Positions 41,086 to 51,778 of a stretch of 64,000 nt of DNA are shown one piece after another (positions within the stretch are counted from its first letter, which is position 1; each line of letters opens with the position of its first letter). The notes under the pieces are model-generated. The model was not told where the DNA came from. It saw only the letters and a program-made list of their open reading frames with translations, and did not search any database. Source of the stretch: Cafeteria roenbergensis (taxonomy: Eukaryota > Sar > Bigyra > Bicosoecida > Cafeteriaceae); contig VLTN01000026.1 of the NCBI GenBank assembly GCA_008330645.1, positions 186,001 through 250,000 of the forward strand, read 5' to 3'. The position numbers and the translations under genes were made by a program.

Positions 41086-41905
41086 ATGGCTTCTGCCGCA
41101 CCCCGCGGAGGACCAGCAGCTTTCTGGGACAGCACGTATGGGTCTGGTCCCGAGATGGTCTACGGTCAGGCCCCCAACCGCTGGCTGGCTGCGTCGTCAG
41201 GCGTGAGGGACCTTGTTCCCGAAGGCGCCCGAATTGTGGAGCTTGCCTCGGGAGAGGGCCGCAATGCGGTGTGGCTGGCGGAGCAAGGCTTTCGTACGGT
41301 TGGGGTTGACATTTCTGCTGCAGGTGTTGCCAAGTCACGGGCCTTCGCAAAAGCAAAGGGCATGTCGGAGGACGTGCTGCGGTTCGAGACCGGCGACGCC
41401 ACAACGTTCGGTGACGACGACTCCTTTGATGCCGTGGTCGGCATATTTGCGCACGTTCCCCCGCCGATGAAGCAAGCCTTCATCGCAAACATGGTCCGTA
41501 TCGTCAAGCCAGGCGGCCGAGTGATCGGCCAGTGGTACACGCCCACGCATGTCGACCGCAAAAACGACCCAGCAATTGCCTGGGGCAAGGGTGGGCCGCC
41601 AGATGCTGCAGCATGTGAGTCAACCGCGCGTACTTGCCACCGTCCGCAGCGCGCATGGCCTTGCCGCAGGGCCGGCCATCTCAGACACTTGCCTTGAATG
41701 ACACCCGCGTCGTGTGCCTGCAGGTTTTTCCGCAAAGGAGCTGCGTTCATCTCCTCTCGGTACCGAGGGCGCATTCGAGGTGCTGGAAGAGGTCGATGCC
41801 GACGTAACGGAAGGGACCCTGCATGCGGGCAAGGCCAACGTCCTCAACGTTATTTGGACCAAAGCCACCCTTCTGGAGGGCAAGCCCGACAGGGGTGAGG
41901 CTTAA
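41086..41905 (+). CDS. Bacterial-type class I SAM-dependent methyltransferase, two exons
   Basis: Exon 1 (41086-41614) and exon 2 (41724-41905) join in phase 1 over a 109-base intron (GTGAGT...CTGCAG), giving 236 residues. The start MASAAPRGGPAAFWDSTYGS leads into the family N-terminus FWDxxYxxxEMVYGxxPN. Motif I is VELASGEGRNAVWLAEQG (residues 51-68), with acidic D75 after the second strand (VGVDIS) for the ribose hydroxyls, and FDAVVGIFAHVPP and KPGGRVIGQWYTP follow. The C-terminal exon supplies FSAKELRS...FEVLEEVDADVTEGTLHAGKANV. This arrangement is common in small bacterial methyltransferases of the TehB/UbiE-like Methyltransf_11/25 type, acting on small molecules; the substrate cannot be read from sequence. 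The joined product runs through the GGPPDAAA-FSAKEL block exactly as bacterial relatives do, which supports the splice site. An ancient transfer from bacteria followed by intron gain is possible. Confidence 0.85.
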
Positions 41906-42022
41906 GCTTGCCAACGCCAGCGTGTGTGGTCGTGCGTCGGCACAAGCGTATGCTCAGATGCTGCTCTGAACTGACTGTCACGCTTCGAACAGAGACCCTG
42001 AGCTGTTGTGAGCCAGTCGCGC

Positions 42023-45000
42023 TTATTTGCGCCTCCGCGCCAACGCAAACCTCGCAAAGCTGCGGAGCACTCGGCTGCTTCTGCGAGAAGCTGGCATTGC
42101 GAGGGCGCGCACGCTGTCGCCCGTGCCGGTCGCTTGCAACGGAACCACGTCAGTCGGGCGTTGTCTGTCCCTCAGGCAGGATTCGGACTCGGGCGATAGT
42201 GCCGCAATCCCGACTGCTCGAAGCACACGCCTTGCGTCCGAGTCTGCTGCCTGCATTGTCTCCTTGACCTGAGAAGATGCCAGCGAACTGGTTGGGCCCG
42301 TCCCAAGGGTGACGGTCAGGCGGGCGGCACGAACCAGCACGTGAGCCAAGCTCGTCTTGGGCATTCGGGAACGGTTCGACTGACTCTGCCCCGATAGGTT
42401 GAACAGACCGGGATCGGGAAGGAGCGCAGCCCTGGCGGATAGAGCCTCGATCGGGTGAGCTGAGCCGCCGGCCATCAGCTTGGCCACCACGCGTGCTTCC
42501 TCCACGGCCACGTTGGAGAGCGGGTCTGCGCCGAGCTCGCGTAGCACCAGGCCCAGCGCTTGCAGACCAATGGACAAGGGACGCAAGGTGCCAGCCACCT
42601 CAGTCGGCGCAGGGGATGGTGATGCAAGCCGCGATAGCCAAGCACGAACTGAGTTTGGAAGACCGACTGGTGCTTGGCTGAAGAAGGACAGCAGTCGCTC
42701 TCGAGCAGCCCAAGTGCCGCTATTCTGCAAGTCGATGATGGCTGCATGCGCTCGACCCCAAACGTTGACTAGAGCCATACCCCCGAGGCAAACGGATGCA
42801 ATAACGAGCTGGATCGCTGTCGCTGCAGCTGAAACGGAGTCCAGGGCGAAGGACCAGTCAGCGACCGCACGGGGAACGATGGCACGCTCCCGCCCGACGC
42901 TCCACGGCGCGGCGCTATGGCTTGAATTCAGCACGCAGCCAGCTTGCCAGCTGTGCTCCAGATATGTCTCTGGCCGAGCGGGGTGCAAAATCGAACACGA
43001 CTTAATGGATGCCAAGGCAAATGCCGCCGCCACAGCAAGCCCAGCGCCAGTGGCCGCTGCGGTGGAACCGGACTCGGGCAGCAGCACGCCCCGAAGCCCC
43101 AAGAGCACGGCTTGCGCGAAGAAGACGATCGCTGCAGCGCACGCGGCTGCGCCGACACACTCCAGCTGGCCGAGTGCCTGCCCAGCAACGGCGCGCCAGC
43201 TGCCCCAGCTCTGGGCTGCGCCCCGCCAAGGCAGACACTCGCTTCCAGCTCCTGTTGCAATTGCTAATGCAAGGGCAAAGGCCCACCCCACTGCCGCTGC
43301 AAGGAAGGCAAACACGCGGTTCAGCTGAACTCCGCGTCGCTCAGCAGCCACGTGGTATCGGAGCAGCATGCGAGACTGTGCGCGCGAAGCTGCCGTGGAG
43401 CCGGCGAAGGACCGGTTGACGAGAGCCTCCATTTCAAGGCGATCCACGGACGTGGTGAATACGTTCCATTGCCACACCGACGGGGCAAGATTGCCAAGGT
43501 TGGGATGGCCCTGCAGAGCAAGCCACGAAGCAGGCGACCGCAAATCCGGAAGCGAGGACTTGAGACACTTCCCATTGTCAGCATTCCAGTGGTCCGCCAG
43601 GATCCAGTCCGAGGAAGAGAGCCAGGCGAACGGAACTCCCAGGCGAGGCACAAAGCCTCCGAGCGGAGGCGATCGCGCGACGCCTTGGCCACAGGAGCGC
43701 AGTTCACGAAGCGGGGCAACGATGGCCAAGTCCGCAACGGCCTGGCAGGGTCCCAGAAGCAGTGAACGCAAAAACGCATCGTGTTTAGACAACGATCCCC
43801 AAGACACTCGCCCTGGGAGCCAACCGGCAGGATTCGCCGCCGCCTCCAGCACCGCCGGGTGGGCTGCGACATCTCGTTGGCGGCCGAGTTTGGTTCGCAG
43901 CTGGCGTGCCAGCTCCACAAGACGTCTCGCCTCCACCCCGCGGGGTTGAGTCCGTGTCGCCGGTCGGCGTGCCACGCAGTCCCTCAGGAACTGGAACTGC
44001 TGCTCGATGAGGCTGCTCGCCGCCTGGCCATGCCCTGCCGGCGGAAATGGTGTCCACCCGCGAGCTGCTTGGGCTGCCAACACGCATGCAGTGGGCACAA
44101 CCATCGCGTTCCAGTGCTCAGTTGGCGCCCAAGTGACCATGGATGCCAGTTGGGCAGAGCTCACGAGCTGAGAGGAGGCTTCACTGAAGCACCCCTGGCC
44201 GCCCCACAACGGACGGCCAGCGGCGGACTCCAGAGAAACCACAGCAGCATCTGCTGGATGCAAGAAGCTGCTTAAAGACGCCTCGACAGGCTTGAGCGAA
44301 GCGCAGACTTCCAAGCCCCGAAGCCTTGCTCGAAGAATTGCCCGACACGTTGCGACATTTGCCTGGCAGCATCGCGGGACTGTCAATGCAACTGACTCCA
44401 GGCCTCCGATAAAAATCAGAGCAGGATCAGAGTCAGCCTGACTGCCTCGTTCCTTTCCATTTCCAGAGGCGGACGACGGAGTCCAGAGGCAGTGCTTCTG
44501 GGCCTGGTCAAGAAGCAAGCCGCCTCCCAGGCGACCGGAAAGCGCGATCCGAGCGGCCGATTGGCTTCGATGCCGAAGCAATTCGCGCAGCGCCGAGCTG
44601 AAGCCCCAGCCCTTGGATGAGCCGTCTCCGACTGTGAAGCTGATGACCATTGCCGCAATCCATTTCAGCGGCGGCACAGGGCCGCCGAGAAACGAGAAGC
44701 CGGGAACAGTGCTGTTCGCGCTTTCGGACGCATCGCGCCGCGGCTTGTCGTCGACCAAAGCGACGCTAGCTGTCCCGAGAGCTGCGTCCAGGCGAAACAC
44801 TGAGTGAGAGGGCACAAGCGCTGACCTCCCGTCCACCAAGTCGACAGTCTTTACTTGAGCGGCGAGGCGCCCAAATCTGGTGGCCCTACCTGCGTCGTTC
44901 CTGGAAACCGACGAAGCTGATTGCCGGCAGCGCTGGGTCACGACCCTCATTCCTGGAGCCGAGGAGCGCAAATGGCATTGTCCCCCAGCCGATTCTATCC

Positions 45001-47008
45001 GAGTGGTTGCCCGGGCTGCCGGCAACGCCAGCCTTGTCGCTCCATCAAGCGCCATAGAGGTTGACGCTGCAACAGCTCGTTCCACCCGCGTTGCAAAGCT
45101 CTCTGCCGCTTTGCACGCAGCCAGCGAGATGACTGAAGCCAGGTGCAGTGCAGACCGATGCAGGTGCTGCGGGCCGGCCGGAATCGTGCTCTTCGAGACC
45201 ACGGCAAGAAGCCTACGCCCAAGGCGTCGCCCTGGAGTGCAGAGCGATGACACGAAAGTGACCCGCGGGTTGCGTATCACAGCGTGAAACTCCGCCTCTG
45301 CCTCTTCAGGGGTGAGCAAGGGCGCCACCGCGTCAACTGGCGCTTCAAACAGCAGGCAGAAGGGATGGCAGTCCCATGGAGCAGCACCAGCACCAGCACC
45401 AGCACCAGCACCAGCACCAGCACCAGCACCAGCACCAGCACCAGCACCAGCACCAGCACCGGCACCAGCACCAGCACCGGCACCAGCACCGGCACCAGCA
45501 CCAGCACCGGCACCAGCACCGGCACTAGCAGCTTGCGCTCGATCGGGGCCAGACTTTGAAGCCGCTTGCGAAGCAGCATCGTGTCGAAGCAGGGCCTCGG
45601 AACGAGGAGGCTCGTCCAAGACCTCACAGTGGCCGTCGCAGTCCACGTAGGGGACACTCGCGTGGTTGTACGTTCCCTCCAGAATCGAAGGGGAAATTGT
45701 CGCCCAGGACATGCACCTGTCAGAGCACCAAGCCCCAAAGGTCCGAGCTCTGGCTGCAATCCACTCTTGGCGGTGCCCAAGAAGCTCGAGCTGCTCCGCC
45801 TGCCCTGCCTTCGCCGGTGGCAAGCGCGGCTTGCCCTCGGCCGGCAGAACGCAAGGGCTGGCAAGGACAGCAGCCAGCGCCTCGCCAAACCGCCGGCTGC
45901 GGTTTCGCTCTCGCAGCCCAACTGCAAGAGCCTGCCAAACGACTTGCCGACGCGCCCGCTCTGCTGCCAGCGCCACGACCACCGCTGCGATGCTCCTGAC
46001 GGCAGCCGGGCTTGGCTGCACGCCGCCAGGCGTGCCCGACCGCACGCCAAGCAAGGCCGCAACAGCCATGCTTCGCTCCCGAGAAGGCTTCGAAGCTGAC
46101 GGGGCCCACGGCCGTATTCCCGGTGCAACATGTCGATGAGCATGCGTAGACGTCAATGCCTGGAACCGGGTCGAGTCGAGGCGGGCTTGGCCAGCAAGGA
46201 CGTTGTGCTCAACGTGCAAGCGAAGAGCTGCTTCCACGGCTGCCTCGGCCGCCAGCGCCTCCTGATGCTCAAGGCCGCGGAGCACACCCCACCAGACGTG
46301 AGCACGGACCACCTCACTCGCACCACCCACCGCCGCGCACAGCAAAGCCGCTTCCACAAGACCGGACCCAATGTGGCAAGCAGTTGAGTCCCTCGCAGGC
46401 TCAAGCGGCGCCATCCCGAATGCCGAAACTCGCACACAACTGGCGCCTTTGCATTTGCAATCTGTGCCAACGGACGCAACGGGGATGCTCGCCGCAAGGC
46501 CTGCGAGCCCCAGTGCGATGGCGGCTTGAATTGCAAAGCCGGCGGCGTCGGCTTCCCGCTCTCCGAGCTTCAGAGAGCGACCACTGGCCGCTGCCCGGCC
46601 AATTCGCAGGGCTTCTGCGCGCCCGTGCATCGTCGAAATGTCGCAGTGCTCGTACGCCTCAGGCCCTCCCACCCAGTGGAGAAGCAAGCGGAGCAATCGC
46701 ACCCCGGGACCGGCGGCAAAAATCCCCAGGCGCTCGACCGCCGTGGCCGCAGCGCCACCACATTCCACAGAGTGCGGGCCACAGAGAACGTCAATGCACG
46801 CGTCGAGGGCCTCGAGAGCATCGGCCGGCCCGCCCTCCATAGCAACGTGTTCGCGACCAGGGGAAGCGACAGTGGCGTGATTCGAAGCACAGAACAGCGG
46901 CTTCAACCGCGGGGCAGTCCACACGGGTGCACCAACCGTTTGGTCGGAGCGTTGAAAACGCAAAGGAGTGCGCTCCTGGCGGCTCGGAGTGTCCACATGC
47001 CAGCTCAT
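42023..47008 (-). CDS. Unrecognised large protein with four C-terminal membrane helices
   Basis: The frame is open from 47152 but that codon is TTG. The first ATG is at 47008; a second at 46840 (MEGGPADALEALDACIDVL) looks more protein-like and may be the real start. About 1,560-1,660 residues. I do not recognise the family. Four hydrophobic helices are visible in the C-terminal third: FAFLAAAVGWAFALALAIAT (about 43315-43250), an AAACAAAIVFFAQAVLLGL helix (about 43150-43090), a GAGLAVAAAFALASI helix (about 43040-42995) and a TAIQLVIASVCLGGMALVNV helix (about 42825-42765). The long N-terminal part is alanine/leucine-rich and may be helical. An (AG)n run interrupts it. The stretch is less GC-rich than its neighbours, so a 5-kb frame without stops is better evidence for coding here than elsewhere. 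It is convergent with the methyltransferase gene, 117 bases away. A multi-exon model cannot be excluded. Confidence 0.62.
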   Translation of the reverse strand: MSWHVDTPSRQERTPLRFQRSDQTVGAPVWTAPRLKPLFCASNHATVASPGREHVAMEGGPADALEALDACIDVLCGPHSVECGGAAATAVERLGIFAAGPGVRLLRLLLHWVGGPEAYEHCDISTMHGRAEALRIGRAAASGRSLKLGEREADAAGFAIQAAIALGLAGLAASIPVASVGTDCKCKGASCVRVSAFGMAPLEPARDSTACHIGSGLVEAALLCAAVGGASEVVRAHVWWGVLRGLEHQEALAAEAAVEAALRLHVEHNVLAGQARLDSTRFQALTSTHAHRHVAPGIRPWAPSASKPSRERSMAVAALLGVRSGTPGGVQPSPAAVRSIAAVVVALAAERARRQVVWQALAVGLRERNRSRRFGEALAAVLASPCVLPAEGKPRLPPAKAGQAEQLELLGHRQEWIAARARTFGAWCSDRCMSWATISPSILEGTYNHASVPYVDCDGHCEVLDEPPRSEALLRHDAASQAASKSGPDRAQAASAGAGAGAGAGAGAGAGAGAGAGAGAGAGAGAGAGAGAGAGAGAGAGAAPWDCHPFCLLFEAPVDAVAPLLTPEEAEAEFHAVIRNPRVTFVSSLCTPGRRLGRRLLAVVSKSTIPAGPQHLHRSALHLASVISLAACKAAESFATRVERAVAASTSMALDGATRLALPAARATTRIESAGGQCHLRSSAPGMRVVTQRCRQSASSVSRNDAGRATRFGRLAAQVKTVDLVDGRSALVPSHSVFRLDAALGTASVALVDDKPRRDASESANSTVPGFSFLGGPVPPLKWIAAMVISFTVGDGSSKGWGFSSALRELLRHRSQSAARIALSGRLGGGLLLDQAQKHCLWTPSSASGNGKERGSQADSDPALIFIGGLESVALTVPRCCQANVATCRAILRARLRGLEVCASLKPVEASLSSFLHPADAAVVSLESAAGRPLWGGQGCFSEASSQLVSSAQLASMVTWAPTEHWNAMVVPTACVLAAQAARGWTPFPPAGHGQAASSLIEQQFQFLRDCVARRPATRTQPRGVEARRLVELARQLRTKLGRQRDVAAHPAVLEAAANPAGWLPGRVSWGSLSKHDAFLRSLLLGPCQAVADLAIVAPLRELRSCGQGVARSPPLGGFVPRLGVPFAWLSSSDWILADHWNADNGKCLKSSLPDLRSPASWLALQGHPNLGNLAPSVWQWNVFTTSVDRLEMEALVNRSFAGSTAASRAQSRMLLRYHVAAERRGVQLNRVFAFLAAAVGWAFALALAIATGAGSECLPWRGAAQSWGSWRAVAGQALGQLECVGAAACAAAIVFFAQAVLLGLRGVLLPESGSTAAATGAGLAVAAAFALASIKSCSILHPARPETYLEHSWQAGCVLNSSHSAAPWSVGRERAIVPRAVADWSFALDSVSAAATAIQLVIASVCLGGMALVNVWGRAHAAIIDLQNSGTWAARERLLSFFSQAPVGLPNSVRAWLSRLASPSPAPTEVAGTLRPLSIGLQALGLVLRELGADPLSNVAVEEARVVAKLMAGGSAHPIEALSARAALLPDPGLFNLSGQSQSNRSRMPKTSLAHVLVRAARLTVTLGTGPTSSLASSQVKETMQAADSDARRVLRAVGIAALSPESESCLRDRQRPTDVVPLQATGTGDSVRALAMPASRRSSRVLRSFARFALARRRK
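45382..45528 (-). repeat. 6-bp tandem repeat encoding Ala-Gly
   Basis: About 24 units of CACCAG, some with CACCGG, encode an alternating alanine/glycine run on the minus strand within the unrecognised membrane protein. The unit length keeps the frame. Confidence 0.92.
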
Positions 47009-47155
47009 CGTGAGCACATGCAGCCGGACTGCTCTGTCGTGACTCGTCGGTTCCGAGAAAAGCGCCGGAAGCCATGTTCGTTGATGAGCGTGATTGAAAA
47101 GGCTGGCGAGGAAAACGCCCAAGCGCAAGTCATGCGCACGCCGAGCACGCAAATC

Positions 47156-50100
47156 TCAAGCAGCCTTGCTCCGGAGGCGCCACAGCGCGAAGATGAAAAG
47201 CAGCAGCAGCGCGGCGCTCTCGGCCACCATGATGCCGATGGCGCGGCCGCTGTTCTGGGCCTCCAGGCCGTACAGCCCCTCGATGAAGTCCAGCTTGGGA
47301 ACGTCCTTCTTCAGCACGCCGCCGTCCAGAGCGTCGATGGTACCGCAAGGGCCACGGGCGTACGACACGAGGGGCTCACCCTCGGGGCACACGAATGCAG
47401 CGGGAATGGCCGCCTCGAGCGCGTACGACTGAGGGGAGATGTAGTGGAGCCAGATCCAGCCGTCGGGGATGTCGGCGCGGGGAAGGAAGAACCCGGAGAA
47501 CATGGACGCGACAGCTAGAGCGACGGAGAGCAAGGATGTCACGAGCTGGGGCGTCTCGGCGAGGAAGCCCAGCACCATGGCGATCAGGCTGAAGGAGTTG
47601 GCCAGGATGAACACGACAAGCAGCATAAATGGCATTACCGAGAACTCGTAGCCCACCATGAGGGCGTACACGGCGGTGAAGAGCACACTGAAGACGAAGA
47701 TCCACGGCAGGTTGGCCACGGTGAGCGCGAGGCCGTAGGCAGTGGGGTCGAAGGTATGCGCGGCCTGCTCCCGGGTGAAGGACGGACGGCGCTTGCCGAT
47801 GGCAACTGATGTGGTGTTGGCAGTGATGGCCGACACGAAGATGACGCCCATCACAACACCCCCGACAAGGCTGGCCACACCGGCTTGGTCCACATCCTCA
47901 ATTTGGAAGAATACGCCCCCGGAGATGAGCGCGAGCAGCACGAACAGGACGCAGCGCTTCAGGCCGAAGTCGGTGTCGCGGAAGAAGTCGACTGACGCAC
48001 GCTTGGTCAGCATGGCGAACTGGACGCAGAAGTTGGGGCGCGAGGCGTCGCCGTGGGCATCAGCGGCAACGGAGGTCTTCGCGAGGCGGCGGCTGTGGCT
48101 GTCGCGCTCGATGCCCATCCCGTCGAGTGTCTCGTCGAGGGTGGCCTTGGCGGCCGACTCGATGAACTTGCCACGGAGCAGCTGGGCGCGCGTGGGCGCG
48201 GCAGCGGCAGCGGCGGCCGGCTTGCCTTCAGCATGGGCGCCCGCGGCGTCGGTGGAGGCGCGCGATGCGAGCGCGGGCTCCCCTCCAGCCGGCGCAGTCC
48301 GTACACCGCCACGAAGCTCGGTATTTGCCACCTGGCTGCCGATGACGTCGAGCATGTAGTCGGCGGGGTTCATGCCGTCGGGCAGCGGGTGCGACCCGGG
48401 AAGCGACTCGAGGTAGTCCACCATCGTGCGGGAGACGGGCCCGAGCGGGCCGTAGTACACGGTGTAGCCGCCGCGGGCCAGGAGCAGCAGGTCGTCCATG
48501 GCCGACCACACACCGGCCGAAGGCTGGTGGAGCGTGCAGACGACGGTGCGGCCGGAGTCGGCCACGCGGCGGATGACGCGGGCCACGTCGCGGGCCTGGG
48601 TTGAGCTGAGCGCCGTGGTGGGCTCGTCGAGGAAGAGGACGGACGGGTCCGCCACCAGCTCCACGCCGATGGTCACGCGCTTGCGCTCGCCGCGGGAGAG
48701 GCCCCAGCCTGCCTTCTCGTCTCCGATGGCGCGGTGCTCCACGGGGCGGAGCTCCAGCAGGTCGAGGGCCTCGTCCACGGCGGCCATGACGTTGGCATGC
48801 GTGGCCGCGTGGCCTCGGCGCATCCACGCGCTGAACTCGAGCGCCTCGCGCACGGTGGCCGTGGCGAGGTGGCGGTCGAACTGCTCGCAGTAGCCCACGC
48901 GGGGCCGGAGCTGCGTGGCCGCGATGGCGGTCCCGCCCAGGATGATGGAGCCCATCACGTGGCCTTGGGTCACGGTGCGCCCGGCCAGGGTGTTGAGCAG
49001 CGTGGTCTTGCCAGCGCCACTCTCGCCGCAGAGGGCGAGGATGCGGCCTGGGCGGGCGACCCCGGAGATGCGGTGGAGGAGGCGCTTGTGGCCGCGGGCG
49101 ACGGCCCCGGCATCGAGCACTGACGGGTCGGCTTCAGCCTTCTTGTCGGACTTGGCCTGCTTGGCTGCGGCCTTCTTTGCTGCGGCGCCGACGAGGCGCA
49201 CGTCGAAGACGAGGTCGCGGAAGGCGAGCTTCTTGCCGTGGGAGACCTTGCCGGTGGCCGCGGCAGGGGTGGCAGCGCCACTGGCGTGTCCGATGGTTGG
49301 GACGTCAAGTGAAGCCCTTGCCGGATGCACGGAGCCGGTGTCTGCGTCGCCTGCCCTCGAGCCAGGCGTTGAACCGCGTGATGCGACTGTTCGCACTGGC
49401 GCTGTGGCACTGGAATGCCTTTGGGTCCCGCGAGGTTCCCCAATGATGCGGAAGGCGAACGTGACCGACCCAAGGAGCATTGTCAAAGCAGCAAAGGCTC
49501 CCAAGTAGATGTAGCCGTATGCGATCCATTCGTCCTCGGGCTCCACGTCGTACGTCTGGAGGTACACGGTGCCCTTGCGCATCATTGTGCCGGGAGGAGC
49601 GCGGGGAACCGGGATGACGGCGTCGTACTCGGGCGCGTTGAACTCGTTGATGGCCAGCGCGCGGATCGCCCAGCTGATCGGCGTGAACCAGTAGATGCCC
49701 TGCCCGAGGTCGCCCCAGCCGAGGTTGCTCCGGGTGGCGAGGAAGCCGGAGAAGAGAGTGAACAGGGCGATGAAGGGCACCGTTGCTGCCAGAGCCACCT
49801 CAAGCGATCCAGAAGCCCATGCAATCCATCGAAACGTCGCAGTCATGCAAATGACCATAATGAGCGTAATACAGAGGAAGACCGCGAAGCGCTCGCCGGC
49901 CTCGGCGAAGCCCACCATGTAGTACATGGGCGCGCAGAACAGGATCGTCTCCAGCGCCACGATGGGCAAGTACACCAGGGACACCGACAGCGCGTACAGG
50001 AAGGGGCGGTACATGTGGTTCACGCGCGACTGGCGGTCCACGATGATCTTGTTGTTCAGAGCCACGGGCAGCTCGGCCGCTCCGCCCATGGCGAGCTGGA

Positions 50101-51778
50101 GGCATGCGAAGAAGATGAGACTGATGCGCTGCACGAAGTCGTCCACGCCGAGGCCGGAGAAGAGCGAGCCCACAACCACTGAGAGCACGAGTGCGCGGAC
50201 GAAGTGGCTCTGCAGGAACTGGATGTCGCGAACCGTGTTCACGACCTCGCGGTAGGACACGGACGCCGTCTGCGCGAACCCGTTGCGAGCGTAGCTGGCC
50301 GCGAAGATGGCGCGAGCCTGCTCCTTGTCCAGCGGCCCGGTGGAGCCGTTGGACGACAGCAGCGGTGCGTCCGCGGCCGAGTCGTCCTCGCGCACCACAT
50401 GCGCCACGTAGGCGGCGGCCAGGGAGGGCGCAGTCAGCGGCACGTCCGAGAGCGGGGCCGAGGCGACGCGGCGCCCGGGCCGGCCGAAGGACTCAGGCTC
50501 CGAGCAGACCGCGGCGAGGAACTCCGGGTCGGACACGTCGTCCTCGCGCTTGAGGCCGAGCTTGCCCTCGAAGAAGGCCGGGGCGTCGGCCACCGGACCG
50601 CAGTAGAGGCAGCGCCCGTCGCGGAGCAGGATCACGTCGTCGAAGAGCTCGAAGAGCTCCTGCGCCGGCTGCTGCAGGGCCGCCACCACCGTGCCGCCCA
50701 GCTCCTCGGCGAAGGGCCGCAGCAGCCCCGACGTGATGGCCTTGGTGCGGGCCGCGTCCAGGCCGTCGCTGAAGGAGTCAAGCATCCACACGCGGGCGGG
50801 CCCGACCATGGCCTCGCCCACGGACACGCGGCGAGCCTCGCCGCCGCTCACGCCGCGGACGGTCTCGGTGCCGAGGCGCGTGTTCATCACATTGTCGAGG
50901 CCAATGTGCTTGGCGACCTCCTCGGCGCTGAGCCCGGTCGGGCCTCCCGGGACGGCGGGCTGCTGGTTGGCGGCGGCGAAGGCCAGGGTCTCGCCCACGG
51001 TGAGGAGGCCGAAGTGGTTGTCGAACTGGGTGGCCATGGAGGCCAGGCGGGGCCAGTGCGCGACCTCGGCGTTGAACTCGGCATCGGCGCCGACGACGCT
51101 GAGGCGGGTGGCTCCGCCAGTCACCCGTGCGCCGGGGACCGGGAGCAGGCTGCCGAGGCGGAGGAGGGTGGACTTGCCAGACCCCGGGTTGCCGATCACC
51201 TGCGGAACAAGCAAGGCCAGAAGGCAAGCTGGCTTCGTGGATCATTCGCGCTCCGAACCGGACGGCAGTGCTTCCGCACTTGCTGCTTCGGTCGTCAACA
51301 TTGTCATTTTTTCCCGACAGCCATGCAAACTGTCATGCTCCCGGCGGCCCTTTTGGCCAAGCAAACGGGGCCACCTTCCGCCCCAGGGGTGGTACGGCAT
51401 GGCGGTTGGTGGACTGGGGGGAGAATGAGGGGAGCGGCTAGACGACTCGTGGTGTTGCGCAACACGGCATGCCGGGCTGGATATTTTTCCGCATGGTTTG
51501 GGAGATTCTCCGGCGTGCTTGCTTCGCTTTGAAGCCCCGCCCAACACCGCAGGAGGCAGTGAGTGCTCGCGCAGGGTCTTCCTCACCATGGTCAGGCGTC
51601 CAGGATCGGCCTTGGCTTGCACGTTCTCCAGCACCGGCGCAGGCTTGGAGGCGCAGGCACCTTGGGGCTTGCTGCCGGTGACTGACACGCCATCCCACAC
51701 GACCTGCACCCGAGGGAAAGCTTGACCGTGGGCCTCGCGAATGCGCCGAAGCGCGTCGCCCGCCGTAGCATGTTTCAT
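47156..51778 (-). CDS. Full-size PDR/ABCG transporter, copy A, two exons
   Basis: This is an ATP-driven multidrug or lipid exporter of the plasma membrane with NBD-TMD-NBD-TMD order. Exon 1 (51778-51587) encodes 64 residues ending PVLENVQAKADPGRLTM; the intron is 387 bases (GTGAGG...CCGCAG); exon 2 (51199-47156) opens VIGNPGSGKST. Total 1,411 residues. The start is supported by copy B, whose ATG is at the same alignment position. NBD1: Walker A GNPGSGKST (67-75), signature VSGGE (181-185), Walker B WMLDSFSDGLD, in which serine replaces the catalytic glutamate (206). TMD1 about 365-640, then a divergent linker about 650-715. NBD2: Walker A GESGAGKTT (near 789), signature LSRGE, Walker B LFLDEPTT, H-loop HQPSAG. 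TMD2 about 1130-1400. One composite ATP site (NBD2 Walker motifs with the NBD1 signature) is intact; the other is degenerate. It lies 843 bases downstream of copy B. Confidence 0.95.
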
